DNA of 64,000 nt from CAVYWD01 sp963772225 (GTDB lineage: Bacteria > Myxococcota > Myxococcia > Myxococcales > UBA5297), in NCBI GenBank assembly GCA_963772225.1, contig CAVYWD010000002.1, forward strand, positions 2,356,001-2,420,000. Direction: 5' to 3'. The notes beneath the pieces are model-generated. The model did not search any database and was not told the DNA's origin. It was given only the letters and a program-made list of their open reading frames with translations. Shown here piece after piece: positions 17,720 to 26,756 of the stretch (its first letter is position 1; every line of letters starts with the position of its first letter). The translations under genes were made by a program, and so were the position numbers.

Positions 17720-18843
17720 TCGGGCGACGCGAATTTCGGCAGGCGGCTCACCTGGTCATCGATGCAGTTGGGGCGAAGTGGGGCGGAGCGGCAACGATTG
17801 TGATGGAGGTCGCGGAGGCAGCAGTTCGGCGACCGGAGCTGGCTCGGGTGACGTTCCTGACGTCCCCGAAGGCCCTTCTGAGGTTCGAGTTGCCGCCGCA
17901 TCGAAAGCTGCGGCAAATTGAGCAACCTGATGCGGAGTACGGAAGGGTAGCGCGCTTGCGGTGGGCGCAGGGAGGACTGGAGCAGGCGGCGCGAGGGTGC
18001 GGCGCGGACGCGGTCCTTTGCCTCAGCGGAGTCGGGGAGGTATCGGGTATCCCAACATTCACCTTTGTGCAGCAATCGCTTCCATTCTGCCCGGAGGCCA
18101 TGCGCGTGTTGCCTGTAGCCACGATCTTTCGGATGGGGGTGATTCGTGGGGCGATGTATCGCTCTTGCATGCTGGCGAGGGGGGTGATGGTTCAGACGAA
18201 CACGATGCGAAGGGCCGTGGTGGAGGCATTTCGCCTGCAGGAAGACGCTGTTCGGGTGTTCACTCCGTTCGCGAGGCTCGCAGCGCGGGGTGACGAGCGG
18301 TTCCGGGATAGGTGGAAGGACACGCCGCCGGACCGCCGGCTCGTGTACGTAGGGAGCTGGTCGAAATACAAGAACGTCGAGAGGGTGTTTCGGGCACTAA
18401 GAATCGTGCGCAAGCTCCTCCCCGAGGCGAGACTCTTCATTACCTGGCCAGCGAGCGCGTGCCCGGCGAGCGATGGCATCGTGTCGCTTGGAGTGCTGGC
18501 GGGCGGGGAGCTCCGTGAGCTCTATGAAGGAGCGACGGCGCTCATTCTCCCCTCGCTGGTGGAGACGGTCGGATTGCCAATGTTGGAGGCGGCCAGCATG
18601 GGGTGCCCCGTGATCGCAGCTGACCGGCCGTACGCTCGGGAGATATGCGGGAAAGCGGCGGAGTACTTCGACCCGCTGAGCGAGTGGGCGATTGCGGAGG
18701 CGATCTTGCGGGTGTTGTCTGATGCCCGGCGGAGGGAGGAGCTCAGTAGGCTTGGCAGAGAGCGTTCGGCGACGCTCGAGGCCGCAAAGCCGTATGATCA
18801 AATGATGGCGGCAGTGCTCGATTGGGGCGCCGAAGGGGCATGA
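17716..18843 (+). CDS. Glycosyltransferase family 4
   Basis: 375 residues from a GTG in a GTGA overlap with the gene before. GT-B fold: LVIDAVGAKWGGAATIVMEV at the start, LVYVGSWSKYKNVERVFRAL, LFITWPA, and LILPSLVETVGLPMLEAASM with the acidic donor-binding motif. This resembles GT4 enzymes related to WfgS/mannosyltransferases. It is the last gene of the + strand run and meets the membrane-protein gene tail to tail about 20 bp later. No hairpin with a U-tract is visible between the two. Confidence 0.82.
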   Translation: MIGRREFRQAAHLVIDAVGAKWGGAATIVMEVAEAAVRRPELARVTFLTSPKALLRFELPPHRKLRQIEQPDAEYGRVARLRWAQGGLEQAARGCGADAVLCLSGVGEVSGIPTFTFVQQSLPFCPEAMRVLPVATIFRMGVIRGAMYRSCMLARGVMVQTNTMRRAVVEAFRLQEDAVRVFTPFARLAARGDERFRDRWKDTPPDRRLVYVGSWSKYKNVERVFRALRIVRKLLPEARLFITWPASACPASDGIVSLGVLAGGELRELYEGATALILPSLVETVGLPMLEAASMGCPVIAADRPYAREICGKAAEYFDPLSEWAIAEAILRVLSDARRREELSRLGRERSATLEAAKPYDQMMAAVLDWGAEGA

Positions 18844-18863
18844 GTCTCCCGCTCGGCAGCCGA

Positions 18864-20345
18864 TTATCGAACCAGCATCCACAGAGCATTCCCGGCAATG
18901 AAGCATGTGAGTGCAGCGAGCAGGTATCCATTCACTCTAGGCCACGACGGGCTGGCGGCCACATAGGGAAGCGCTGCTACCACGCCCACCTGCACGTAGA
19001 GGGCGGCGGTCACGTGGCTCGCAATACCCAGGGCCATCATCCCGCCCGCGAGTACCGCTGCGTCGTCGAGCTGCGGTAGCGTCTTCTTCGCGAGCACGTC
19101 CCGGAGCAGTACGATCGCCAATGCGAGGGTGACCGTCTGCTGCGCGAAGAAGAACACCATCGAGCGCTTCAGTTCGTCGTCAAAAACCTGGGTCCATGGA
19201 AACGGTGTACCGAATGCATAGATGACTTTGCCGATAATCGGCAATTTTGTCACCTTGGAGACCTGTCTTTCCTCTCCCTCGTCGTCAATCATTTGCGCGT
19301 GCTGGCCTACGACCTGACGCACGTTGAGGATTCGCTCTGCGACCGCGGCAGTGCCAACGAGGACGACCAGCGCAACGGGAAGCCCGAAGCGTCGAGCTCG
19401 GCCACGCAACACGCCCGAAAGGCCTGCAGCCAGGCAGGCAAGTGCGTATGCCGGACGGAACGGTGCGATGCACGCGAAGGACGCGAGGATTCCGGAAAGG
19501 AGCCCACGAGGCGTATGGCGGCCGAGGTACAAGAGCGCCGCGCACATCATCACAAAGCCGCAAAGGGCGACATCCTTCATCACGCTGCCGACATTGAGCG
19601 CAAACGGCCAGAGCACCACCATCCAGGATGCCAACCGAATGGCTTTCTGAGAGGCGCCTGAAGCCAGCAGCGAGGCCATAACGGCGATCGCCCCTATCCC
19701 AGTCAAGAACGCCACGAATGGGAAATAGGAGTGATAGCGCATCCCGTAGGCGCGAATGACCAGGGCCGAGAGGTGTGCCGGAGGCCGGTTGTTGATCGAG
19801 ACAAAAGCCTCCTCCTCGCCAATATACCTCACCCCTCCGTAGCGCCAATGGCCGATGATTTCCAAAATGCATTGGATATCGGATTGGCGTTCTCGGTAGA
19901 TGTCGCTTGACATGAATCCCATGCGCGGCATCTGGGTATCAGTGTCATAGTAATAGGTGTCCCATAGCCAGACTCCGAACGCCACCTTGGCGGCCGCGAC
20001 CAGCGCCACGAGTGCGATGGGGACCGACAGAGATATGCTCATCGCCCTAGCCAGGACGGCGGCGGCGCCAAACCCGAGTAGAGCGGCTAGGGAAGAGCCG
20101 AAAAACCCGAGGCCGGGCGGGATGGCGCCCTCTGGAATGACAGCACACAGGGCGAGTTCAGCAAAGACGATACCGAACAACGACGCCACGAACAGGAAGA
20201 GGCGTTGAGGGTTGGGTCTTGGCGCAGCGTAGGGCATGGAAACGGTAGGGATGGTCTGCGGTGCCGCGGTCTCGAGTGCGGCGACACGCTTCCGGGCGCC
20301 CAGGTTCGCGGCGTCAATGGTCTGCGCAGGGTAGTTCGTCGTCAT
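18864..20345 (-). CDS. Polytopic membrane protein, candidate polymerase or ArnT-like enzyme
   Basis: 493 residues. About 10 hydrophobic helices follow a 45-residue soluble N-terminus (LFLFVASLFGIVFAELALCAV, LAALLGFGAAAVLARAM, VPIALVALVAAAKVAF and others). The large loop after the third helix (TDTQMPRMGFMSSDIYRERQ) has several Asp/Arg residues, as in membrane glycosyltransferases of the GT-C type and in Wzy polymerases. No family motif could be recognised. A strong ribosome binding site (GAGGAG) precedes the ATG at 20345. By position it could be the missing repeat-unit polymerase, but this is inference only. Confidence 0.6.
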   Translation of the reverse strand: MTTNYPAQTIDAANLGARKRVAALETAAPQTIPTVSMPYAAPRPNPQRLFLFVASLFGIVFAELALCAVIPEGAIPPGLGFFGSSLAALLGFGAAAVLARAMSISLSVPIALVALVAAAKVAFGVWLWDTYYYDTDTQMPRMGFMSSDIYRERQSDIQCILEIIGHWRYGGVRYIGEEEAFVSINNRPPAHLSALVIRAYGMRYHSYFPFVAFLTGIGAIAVMASLLASGASQKAIRLASWMVVLWPFALNVGSVMKDVALCGFVMMCAALLYLGRHTPRGLLSGILASFACIAPFRPAYALACLAAGLSGVLRGRARRFGLPVALVVLVGTAAVAERILNVRQVVGQHAQMIDDEGEERQVSKVTKLPIIGKVIYAFGTPFPWTQVFDDELKRSMVFFFAQQTVTLALAIVLLRDVLAKKTLPQLDDAAVLAGGMMALGIASHVTAALYVQVGVVAALPYVAASPSWPRVNGYLLAALTCFIAGNALWMLVR

Positions 20346-20363
20346 CGTGCTCTCCTCGGGGCC

Positions 20364-20678
20364 TCACGGCCGATGCCAGGTGGGGAGCCTCTCGGAGAGC
20401 ATTGGCTCCGCCCAGGTGAGATTGCTCGCGCCGAGCATCACGCGGAGCGGCGCCTCCTGGCACTGGTCGGCGTCGGGGTTGACGACCGTAACCCTATCAC
20501 CGCTGAAGTGGAGGAAGGTCCCCTCGCCGGCCCGGAGCGTCTTCACGGCGGGGAGCCTATTCGCCCAGGCTCGATGGAGGTCGCAGAAGCGGCTGTACTG
20601 GTAGCCGTCGCGGTGCGCCTCGCGGTACCCCTGCAAGATGAGCTGAAGCGCCACGCCCTTTCGGCGCAGGTCCAGATG
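20364..20678 (-). pseudogene. IS21-family IstA transposase remnant
   Basis: The minus strand reads HLDLRRKGVALQLILQGYRE then AHRDGYQYSRFCDLHRAW, GEGTFLHFSGDRVTVVNPDA and LGASNLTWAEPM. These are the mid-protein text of IstA, running into the DDE domain (first catalytic Asp region FSGD). N-terminal and C-terminal parts are missing, so this is a roughly 105-codon fragment. It ends abruptly at 20678, where RCC1 coding text begins on the other strand. Confidence 0.75.
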
Positions 20679-20685
20679 AGGGGCG

Positions 20686-21050
20686 GAGCAGGTCGGCATT
20701 GACGTGGACTGCGCGAGCGTAGCCGCGGGCGGTGCCGCCACCGTGGCAATCAAGACAGATGGAACATTGTGGGTGCTGGGAGACAACGGGTTCCAGCAGA
20801 TTAGAATTCGAGCGACACCCGCACGGGTAGGCGGCGAGACACTGAGCTGGGTGCCCGTGCGACCATCCATGCTCTCGTACGCCGACGTGCGTGCCGCGGC
20901 GGGTGGTTCGAGAGGCATGCGAACGCGATGGTACTCTCTGTGCGTGGGTCAACTCCTGGCGCGGTCAGCTTGGCAACGGCGTCCCCGAAATTGGTCGTGA
21001 GGCCCAGGTAGAGGGACTCCGGCCTGCCTTGGTAGCCAGCGAGAGCTAGG
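20686..21050 (+). pseudogene. Decayed RCC1-repeat gene fragment
   Basis: From 20686 the + strand reads EQVGIDVDCASVAAGGAATV then AIKTDGTLWVLGDNGFQQ, one RCC1 blade. A second decayed blade is at about 20925-20985 (GTLCAWVNSWRGQLGNG). Both closely resemble the RCC1 lipoprotein at 42477-45500; the second resembles its last repeat at nucleotide level. Frames are broken between the two pieces and there is no start. It is a remnant of a former paralogue. Confidence 0.7.
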
Positions 21051-22295
21051 CTAGAGACTCCCCCGGGAGCGGAGGACGTCGTGGTAGGTGTTACCAAGGG
21101 CGAGACCGTGCGCTTGGAGGGAAAACCGCGACTCGGCGAGGGCGCGTGCCGCCTGACCCATCGCGCGCGCTCGAGAGGGGTCCAGAAGAACTGATTCGAG
21201 AGCGCGAGCGAGTGCCTGGGGATCCGCATGAGGGACCAAGAGGCCAGTGATGTCGTGCTGGACGACATCCTGAAGTGACGGTAGACGCGAGCCGACAACG
21301 GGCCGAGCCATGGCGGCTGCTTCGATTGCTGGCCGGGCGAAATGGTCCTCTACGGCAGGAAAGACCACGACATCGGCGGCTGCGTACTCGAGGGAGACAT
21401 TGGTCGAGAAGGGGAGAAGGCAGAAGTGCGATTCCATTTGGAGCTCGCGAATGCGTTTCGGGACGCGCTGCGAGCGCGTTGCGGAGCCGAGAAGGGGAAG
21501 AACGAAACGTGCGAGGCGGGCCGGGAGCGCCTCGGAATTGCGGCCGGTGGCTCCGGGCATGCGGCAGAGGAGCCCTGGAACGCTGCCGCGAAGGGAGGCG
21601 AGGGCTTCAAGGAGGACGAGAATGCCTTTGACGACCGTCGGCCCGCCAAGGTAGAGGACCACCTTGGCATTGGCTGGCACTCCAAGGGAGGCGCGAGCGT
21701 CATCGCGAGAGAGTGCGGCATCGAACCTCGCGAGGTCGACACAATTCGTGATGACGCGGCCACGAACATCTCCGACCCATTCGCGCCGAGCAGACGGGCT
21801 CAAGAAGATCAAATCATCGGGCCACGCCAGCAGTGCGCGCTGAAGAGCTGCAGTCCGGAGGCCGAACATGCCGTGAACGGGCATCTCGCGAACATGCCAG
21901 ACGAAAGGCACGCGCGTGCTCCAAAGAGCTCTTGCGGAAGGCACAAGGACCGCGGAATTGAGGTGGACCGAATCAGGGGAGAGATGACTGACGAGGTCGA
22001 GAGTGCGGCGCTCCGATTCCGCCCAACGGGCAGCCGAATGTGCGGCCGGCGGCCAGGTGGAAGGTTTCCACGCATCGGTGTGACAAAGCGTCGTGTGCTC
22101 GACCGTTGCAATGCCCGGCCACGGCAGTGGAGAGAAACCCTCGCGACGATAGAAGTCATCAACCTCGGGGCTGGGACGAATGAGAGCGAGGGAGGGCTCG
22201 TACTTCGTGCGATCGAGGGACCGAAGGGCCATCAGCAGGCTGATGCAAGAGCCGCCCAAGGCTCCGGCATGCTGAATGTACAGGATGCGTTTCAC
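21051..22295 (-). CDS. Glycosyltransferase family 4
   Basis: 414 residues from the GTG at 22295, chosen because the GT-B domain begins there (KRILYIQHAGALGGSCISLL) and a GAGGTCG element lies just upstream; upstream residues in the same frame are unrelated. The donor domain has KVVLYLGGPTVVKGILVLLEAL, DVVVFPAVEDHFARPAIEAAAM and GLLVPHADPQALARAL. It probably adds a sugar to the lipid-linked repeat. It is the last gene of the minus-strand run. Confidence 0.8.
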   Translation of the reverse strand: MKRILYIQHAGALGGSCISLLMALRSLDRTKYEPSLALIRPSPEVDDFYRREGFSPLPWPGIATVEHTTLCHTDAWKPSTWPPAAHSAARWAESERRTLDLVSHLSPDSVHLNSAVLVPSARALWSTRVPFVWHVREMPVHGMFGLRTAALQRALLAWPDDLIFLSPSARREWVGDVRGRVITNCVDLARFDAALSRDDARASLGVPANAKVVLYLGGPTVVKGILVLLEALASLRGSVPGLLCRMPGATGRNSEALPARLARFVLPLLGSATRSQRVPKRIRELQMESHFCLLPFSTNVSLEYAAADVVVFPAVEDHFARPAIEAAAMARPVVGSRLPSLQDVVQHDITGLLVPHADPQALARALESVLLDPSRARAMGQAARALAESRFSLQAHGLALGNTYHDVLRSRGSL

Positions 22296-22453
22296 GAACC
22301 GACCTCGGAGGGGGAAGGCGATGGGCGAATGGAGGGTGAGGGGAAGAAGCCGGGGACGAGAACGCGGTGAGGGACCCACGCCGGCGCGGGCCGTGCGGAA
22401 AGAGCCGGAGATTTGGCAGAGCCCTGAGGCGGCATCGGATTCATCCGGCAAGC

Positions 22454-23719
22454 CTAGACCTGAGCGAGGAAGTCATCGAAGCATTGGAGAAGGCGATCGA
22501 GACTCTCATCGGACTGCAGGGGCGAGAGTCCTACGTAGAGGCCGCGATCGTGGACCGCATCGGCGCCGGGAAGCGCAGTGTCGCGCAGCTCGGGAAAAAG
22601 GCTCGCGGCGGGGTGTCGGGCTAAGTTGCCAGCGACGATGGGTCGGGTCTCAACGCCTCGATCCTCAAGGAAGGACGTCAACTTGTTACGCGAAAACGAG
22701 GCATCTGGGGCAACCATGAGCGGCAAAGCGAACCAGACCGGCGTGGCACCGGCGCACACGGCTGGGCGAAGGAGCTGCGGTTTGGTGTCGATGTAGTCAA
22801 GAAAGCGCTGCGCAAGGAGTGCGCGGCGCGCCGTGAACGCAGGGAGCTTCTGAAGCTGCTGGAGGCCGAATCCAGCCTGCAACTCTGTTGGCCGAAGGTT
22901 GAAGCCCCAGTTTACAAATGCGTATCGAGGATCGATGTCGGTGGGGGGAAGAGGATTCAGGCTGGGGTCGGCGTTGCGAAGCCAGCCGTGGGCGCGAAGA
23001 ATACGAAGCTGGTCGGCGGTGATGGGGTCGGGACAGGTTATCATCCCGCCCTCGAGCGTCACCATATGGTGGGAAAAAAAGAACGAAAATGCGGCGCCGA
23101 GGCCGAAGGTGCCGACCTTCTTGCCACGAAATTCGGAGCCAAGCGCCTCGCAGCAATCCTCGAGGACAACGAGCTTATGCTTTTGCGCGAGGGCATGTAT
23201 GCGGTCCATATCGCAGGGGTTGCCCATGAGATGGACGATGGAAAGCGCGCGAGTGCGAGGGGTGATTTTGCGTTCGAGGTCGTTGAGATCGATGTTGAGA
23301 GTTGCTGGGTCGACGTCGACGAACCTGACCTTCATGCCAGCCATCATGGGCGACCAAATCTGAGTGGGCCATGTGACGGCCGGAGCCAGAATCTCTGCTC
23401 CGCGGTCGAGAAGCGGACGAGCGGGGTTGGTGAGCAGAAAAGCTAGGAGAAGGTCAGCGGACGAGCCGCTGTTGACCATGACCGCATGGGCGGCTCCCTG
23501 GAATTCCGCAAAGCGCTTCTCGAAGGTGAGGGTCTTCTCCCACATTGAGGTGCGGAAGCTGCAGAGGGAATCGAGCGCCTCGAGGATCTCCTCCACGCCA
23601 TAGGTTGCCAAGCTCAAAGGGTACCAGTAGCGTCGTGGCTTGGCTTCGTTTACCCGGCTGGAGGACTGAAGGAGCAGCTCAATGACACCTGCAAGCTTGT
23701 GAGTGTCGTCCAAGTTCAC
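22454..23719 (-). CDS. DegT-fold PLP/PMP sugar 3-dehydratase, ColD-like
   Basis: 421 residues from a GTG at 23719 that overlaps the stop of the gene before (GTGA). The DegT/EryC1 fold is clear: VNSGSSADLLLAFLL, VVLEDCCEALGSEF, and FNLRPTELQAGFGLQQLQKL. The internal-aldimine Lys is replaced by His: FFFSHHMVTLEGG with His217. In this superfamily His marks dehydratases that remove the C3 hydroxyl (RfbH, ColD). Unlike RfbH there is no Cys cluster, so GDP-4-keto-6-deoxymannose 3-dehydratase (ColD) is the best match. A fucose-synthase-like gene lies next to it, as in GDP-colitose pathways. Confidence 0.75.
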   Translation of the reverse strand: MNLDDTHKLAGVIELLLQSSSRVNEAKPRRYWYPLSLATYGVEEILEALDSLCSFRTSMWEKTLTFEKRFAEFQGAAHAVMVNSGSSADLLLAFLLTNPARPLLDRGAEILAPAVTWPTQIWSPMMAGMKVRFVDVDPATLNIDLNDLERKITPRTRALSIVHLMGNPCDMDRIHALAQKHKLVVLEDCCEALGSEFRGKKVGTFGLGAAFSFFFSHHMVTLEGGMITCPDPITADQLRILRAHGWLRNADPSLNPLPPTDIDPRYAFVNWGFNLRPTELQAGFGLQQLQKLPAFTARRALLAQRFLDYIDTKPQLLRPAVCAGATPVWFALPLMVAPDASFSRNKLTSFLEDRGVETRPIVAGNLARHPAASLFPELRDTALPGADAVHDRGLYVGLSPLQSDESLDRLLQCFDDFLAQV

Positions 23720-24660
23720 GGATGGAGTCCTTGCACTTTGAGGTGTCGATACTCGCGGACAGTCTGACGAATGCCTTCTGTGAGACCGATGGTGGGACGA
23801 AAACCGAAGCGGGTGAGGCGGCTGGTGTCGAGACACTTGCGCGGCATGCCGTCGGGCTTGGAGGGATCCCAGCGAACGACCCCGCGAAAGCCGACCTCGG
23901 AGGCGATGAGCTCGGCCAGTTCCCGAATAGTGACGTCAGTGCCTGTTCCGACGTTGATGATGTCGGGGCTGTCATAGCGTTCGAGGAGGAGCAGGAGCGC
24001 CTCGGCAAGGTCGTCAACGTGAATGAACTCTCGGCGCGCGGAGCCAGTCCCCCACAGCGTGAGCTCCTCGAGGCGGGCATCGGCTGCGTCGACAAATCGC
24101 CGCACGAGCGCGGACAGCACGTGCGAGCGTTGAAGGTCGAAGCTGTCGCCGGTGCCATACACGTTGCACGGCATGGGAGTGAGCGTGAGCATGCCGAACT
24201 GACGATGGTAGTACTCAGCGAGACGCAGCCCCACGATTTTTGCAAGGGCATAAGCCTCATTGGTGGGTTCCAAGGGACCGGTGAGAAGATACTCCTCCTT
24301 CATCGGTTGGGGGCAGTCGCGCGGGTAGATACAAGAGCTGCCGAGGAAGAGATTTCTTCGGGTGCCGAACCCCGCGCAAGCTTCAAAGAGGTTCAGGGTA
24401 ATGTGCGCATTGACGGTTAGAAATTCTACGGGATGGGCGGCGTTCGCCGCGATCCCGCCCACCTTCGCGGCGATCATCAGCACCGACGACGGTCGATTCA
24501 GCCGAAAATACTGGCGAACCTGCTCGCGGTCCTCCAAGTCGAGCTCTTGCCTGGTAGGGGCGAGGACATCCTGGAAGCCTCGGCTGCGAAGGAGCTTCAG
24601 AAGAGCCCGGCCGACCATGCCGCTGGCCCCGGTTAGAAGAATTCTGTCGGTCAATTGCAT
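23716..24660 (-). CDS. GDP-fucose synthase/ColC-like epimerase-reductase
   Basis: 314 residues. Extended SDR: RILLTGASGMVGRALL near 6-21, AAKVGGIAANAAHPVEFL, FLGSSCIYPRDCPQPMKEE and GPLEPTNEAYALAKIVGLRL (catalytic Tyr and Lys). These match the GDP-L-fucose synthase family, which does C3/C5 epimerisation and C4 reduction. ColC of the colitose pathway belongs to the same family and does C5 epimerisation and reduction on the ColD product. The 4-bp overlap with the ColD-like gene supports the latter role. No GDP-mannose 4,6-dehydratase gene is in this window. Confidence 0.82.
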   Translation of the reverse strand: MQLTDRILLTGASGMVGRALLKLLRSRGFQDVLAPTRQELDLEDREQVRQYFRLNRPSSVLMIAAKVGGIAANAAHPVEFLTVNAHITLNLFEACAGFGTRRNLFLGSSCIYPRDCPQPMKEEYLLTGPLEPTNEAYALAKIVGLRLAEYYHRQFGMLTLTPMPCNVYGTGDSFDLQRSHVLSALVRRFVDAADARLEELTLWGTGSARREFIHVDDLAEALLLLLERYDSPDIINVGTGTDVTIRELAELIASEVGFRGVVRWDPSKPDGMPRKCLDTSRLTRFGFRPTIGLTEGIRQTVREYRHLKVQGLHP

Positions 24661-24663
24661 CGG

Positions 24664-25482
24664 TCAATCACCTCGGGGGGGCAAGGATCGTGCGAGTGCT
24701 TTTCGAAAGGCCGTTCGAGGGTTGCGGGCGGCATAGAGCCCAAGGCCAACCAAGCGGTTCTCACGGCCGAGATCGTCGAGCCAGGTTTCACGCGGGCGCT
24801 TGCTGAAGTCGATCTGAAGTCCCTCCTGGCGCGCGTAGCGTCGGGCAGCACGAGACCATCGGCCCTTGTTGACCGCCGTGCAGACGTAGTCGATGCCGTG
24901 GTGATACCGCTCACCTTGGGGGGTCCAGTGAGGTCGGACCGAGAGAAAGCGCTCGCCGAAGGAACGGCTTCGTTCGGTGCCGAGGACCTCGAATTGCCAG
25001 GGGGTCTCGCCCTCTCGAATGAGGCTGGTCAACACGCTCCTCCTCCAGAGGGCCATCTGAAGGGACGTGCGGTAGGCCGCCCCGGGGGCGAGAGAACCGA
25101 GGCGAGAGTCGGATGGGAAGGGCGTGTTGGGAGGAGGGCACGGATACAGACGGATATAGTCGACAGAACCGGAATCGAGAAGGGAGACATATGCTTCAAT
25201 CGCGGCGGTGTCGACTGTGCGAGAAATCCAGAAGTCCTCGTGGGTGTAGAGGATATAGGGACTGTCGATGCGCTCGAGGGCGAGAAGGGTGTTAGCGGAC
25301 CAGCCGCGGTCGACACCGACTTTGATCGCGCGCGCTTCGGTCGCAGGCACGTCGAGGTAGTTCGTGATGAAGGCGACGGGATAGGGGCAGGCGGGCCAGT
25401 AGCGCCGAAGGCCGTGCAGGAACGGAGGCCAACAGTCGGCGAAGTCGTCGAAGGAGCTGACCAGGAAAGTCACGCGGTTCAT
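24664..25482 (-). CDS. Glycosyltransferase-like protein of unknown specificity
   Basis: 272 residues from the ATG at 25482 (MNRVTFLVSSFDDFADCW); a start at 25530 would overlap the upstream gene. The pattern resembles GT-A-like proteins in surface-glycan loci: an N-terminal beta-strand, VAFITNYLD, GWSANTLLALERIDSPYILY followed by THEDFWIS, where the acidic HED takes the DxD position, and later FLSVRPHWTPQGERYHHGID. No named family could be assigned with certainty. It sits 3 bp before the fucose-synthase-like gene. Confidence 0.6.
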   Translation of the reverse strand: MNRVTFLVSSFDDFADCWPPFLHGLRRYWPACPYPVAFITNYLDVPATEARAIKVGVDRGWSANTLLALERIDSPYILYTHEDFWISRTVDTAAIEAYVSLLDSGSVDYIRLYPCPPPNTPFPSDSRLGSLAPGAAYRTSLQMALWRRSVLTSLIREGETPWQFEVLGTERSRSFGERFLSVRPHWTPQGERYHHGIDYVCTAVNKGRWSRAARRYARQEGLQIDFSKRPRETWLDDLGRENRLVGLGLYAARNPRTAFRKALARSLPPRGD

Positions 25483-25520
25483 GTCGGCTCGAGAGCTGAA
25501 GGGTACATAGGCGAGGGTCC

Positions 25521-26753
25521 CTATTGGCAACGTACGTTCGGCGGTTGAGAAGGAAAGGAGCTAGAGCCGGCGCGTTCCGAGAGGGAGTCGTCCGCATGGG
25601 TAGGACCCGCGCGCAGCGGAAGCTCGGACAGGACACGGTCGATTTCGCTCCCAAGCAGTCGCACACAGAGACTTCGTTCGAAGGAGCGCTGAATGAAGGC
25701 ACGGTTCGCATCGGAAACAGAGTGGCACTGCAGGTCTGGCATCTCGAGAGCCGAGGACAGCGCTGCGGAGACCTCGGAGGCGCTCGCGCAGTCGCGAATG
25801 ACGGTGGCGCGAACCTTGTCCGGTCCGATGACCTCCAGGGTGTCGGGATTGGCGCTGACGATAGGTAGGCAGCCGCTTGCGACGGCGTCCAGAAGCGATT
25901 GAGCCAAGCCGTCCTTGGCGGGCTGCGGGATGGTGACGAACACGTCGGAGATTCGAAAGAGGCGCGCCATTTCGGCATACTCCCAGCGGTCCTCGATGAT
26001 CTTGACGGACTTCCGAAGGCCGAGGGAGTCGACGAGCCCGCGAACGGGTGCAGAGGGCTTGTCGAGTGGAAACCCCTTCTTGAGGACGAGCATGGTCCTT
26101 GCGCGAAGGCGATCAGGGAGCAGGGCAAATGCGCGAACAAGGGTGAGGACGTTCATCTCCTCGCCGAAATGGCGAGCGAAGAGTACGACTTTCTCGACAG
26201 CGAGGCCGAGAGCCGCGCGCTCGCGGGTCCGTTCGGTACCGGCGATGGGAGCAAAGAGCTTCGTATCAACTCCCCAGCTGACCACAGGACCTCGCCGAGC
26301 TGAAGGAACGAGCGCCTGAGCAAGGTCGAGCAAATTGGCGGAGTCAGCAGTGACGGAGCGGGCGGCTCGGAGACTCAGGCGAGACAACGCCCGATAATGA
26401 AAGGGCAGGTCCTGTTGTCGGAGGATGTCGCTTCCCCAAAGGTGAACGGTGTACGGCGTCCCGGACGCCCACGCATACCAGCCACAGGGGGTCAGGAACT
26501 GCGCTTGAACGAGGTCGGGCTGCCATCGACGAGAAAGGAGGGCGAGGCGGTGCGCGTTGCTGACCAGGGTCGCTTGATTGCGAAGCCCAGACGAAGCGAG
26601 CGGCTCGAGAAGCGTCAAGTCCGCGACGGGGGGGTTGGAGGTGGGGGCGCGTGTGGCCACCCAGTGAACGGAATGGCCGAGGCTCAGGAGTGCCTCCACC
26701 CACCGAGGGCCGTGGACCCCACATCCGTCGGCAATGACGAGAATTCGCGCCAT
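25521..26753 (-). CDS. Glycosyltransferase family 4
   Basis: 410 residues. GT-B fold: RILVIADGCGVHGPRWVEAL at the N-terminus, VHLWGSDIL and VSWGVDTKLF at the domain join, KVVLFARHFGEEMNVLTLVRAF, and DVFVTIPQPAKDGLAQSLLDAV in the donor domain. The last 40 residues (SLSERAGSSSFPSQPP) are a low-complexity tail. The gene starts 3 bp after the upstream dimethylformamidase-like gene and is in the same operon. Confidence 0.8.
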   Translation of the reverse strand: MARILVIADGCGVHGPRWVEALLSLGHSVHWVATRAPTSNPPVADLTLLEPLASSGLRNQATLVSNAHRLALLSRRWQPDLVQAQFLTPCGWYAWASGTPYTVHLWGSDILRQQDLPFHYRALSRLSLRAARSVTADSANLLDLAQALVPSARRGPVVSWGVDTKLFAPIAGTERTRERAALGLAVEKVVLFARHFGEEMNVLTLVRAFALLPDRLRARTMLVLKKGFPLDKPSAPVRGLVDSLGLRKSVKIIEDRWEYAEMARLFRISDVFVTIPQPAKDGLAQSLLDAVASGCLPIVSANPDTLEVIGPDKVRATVIRDCASASEVSAALSSALEMPDLQCHSVSDANRAFIQRSFERSLCVRLLGSEIDRVLSELPLRAGPTHADDSLSERAGSSSFPSQPPNVRCQ

Positions 26754-26756
26754 CCC

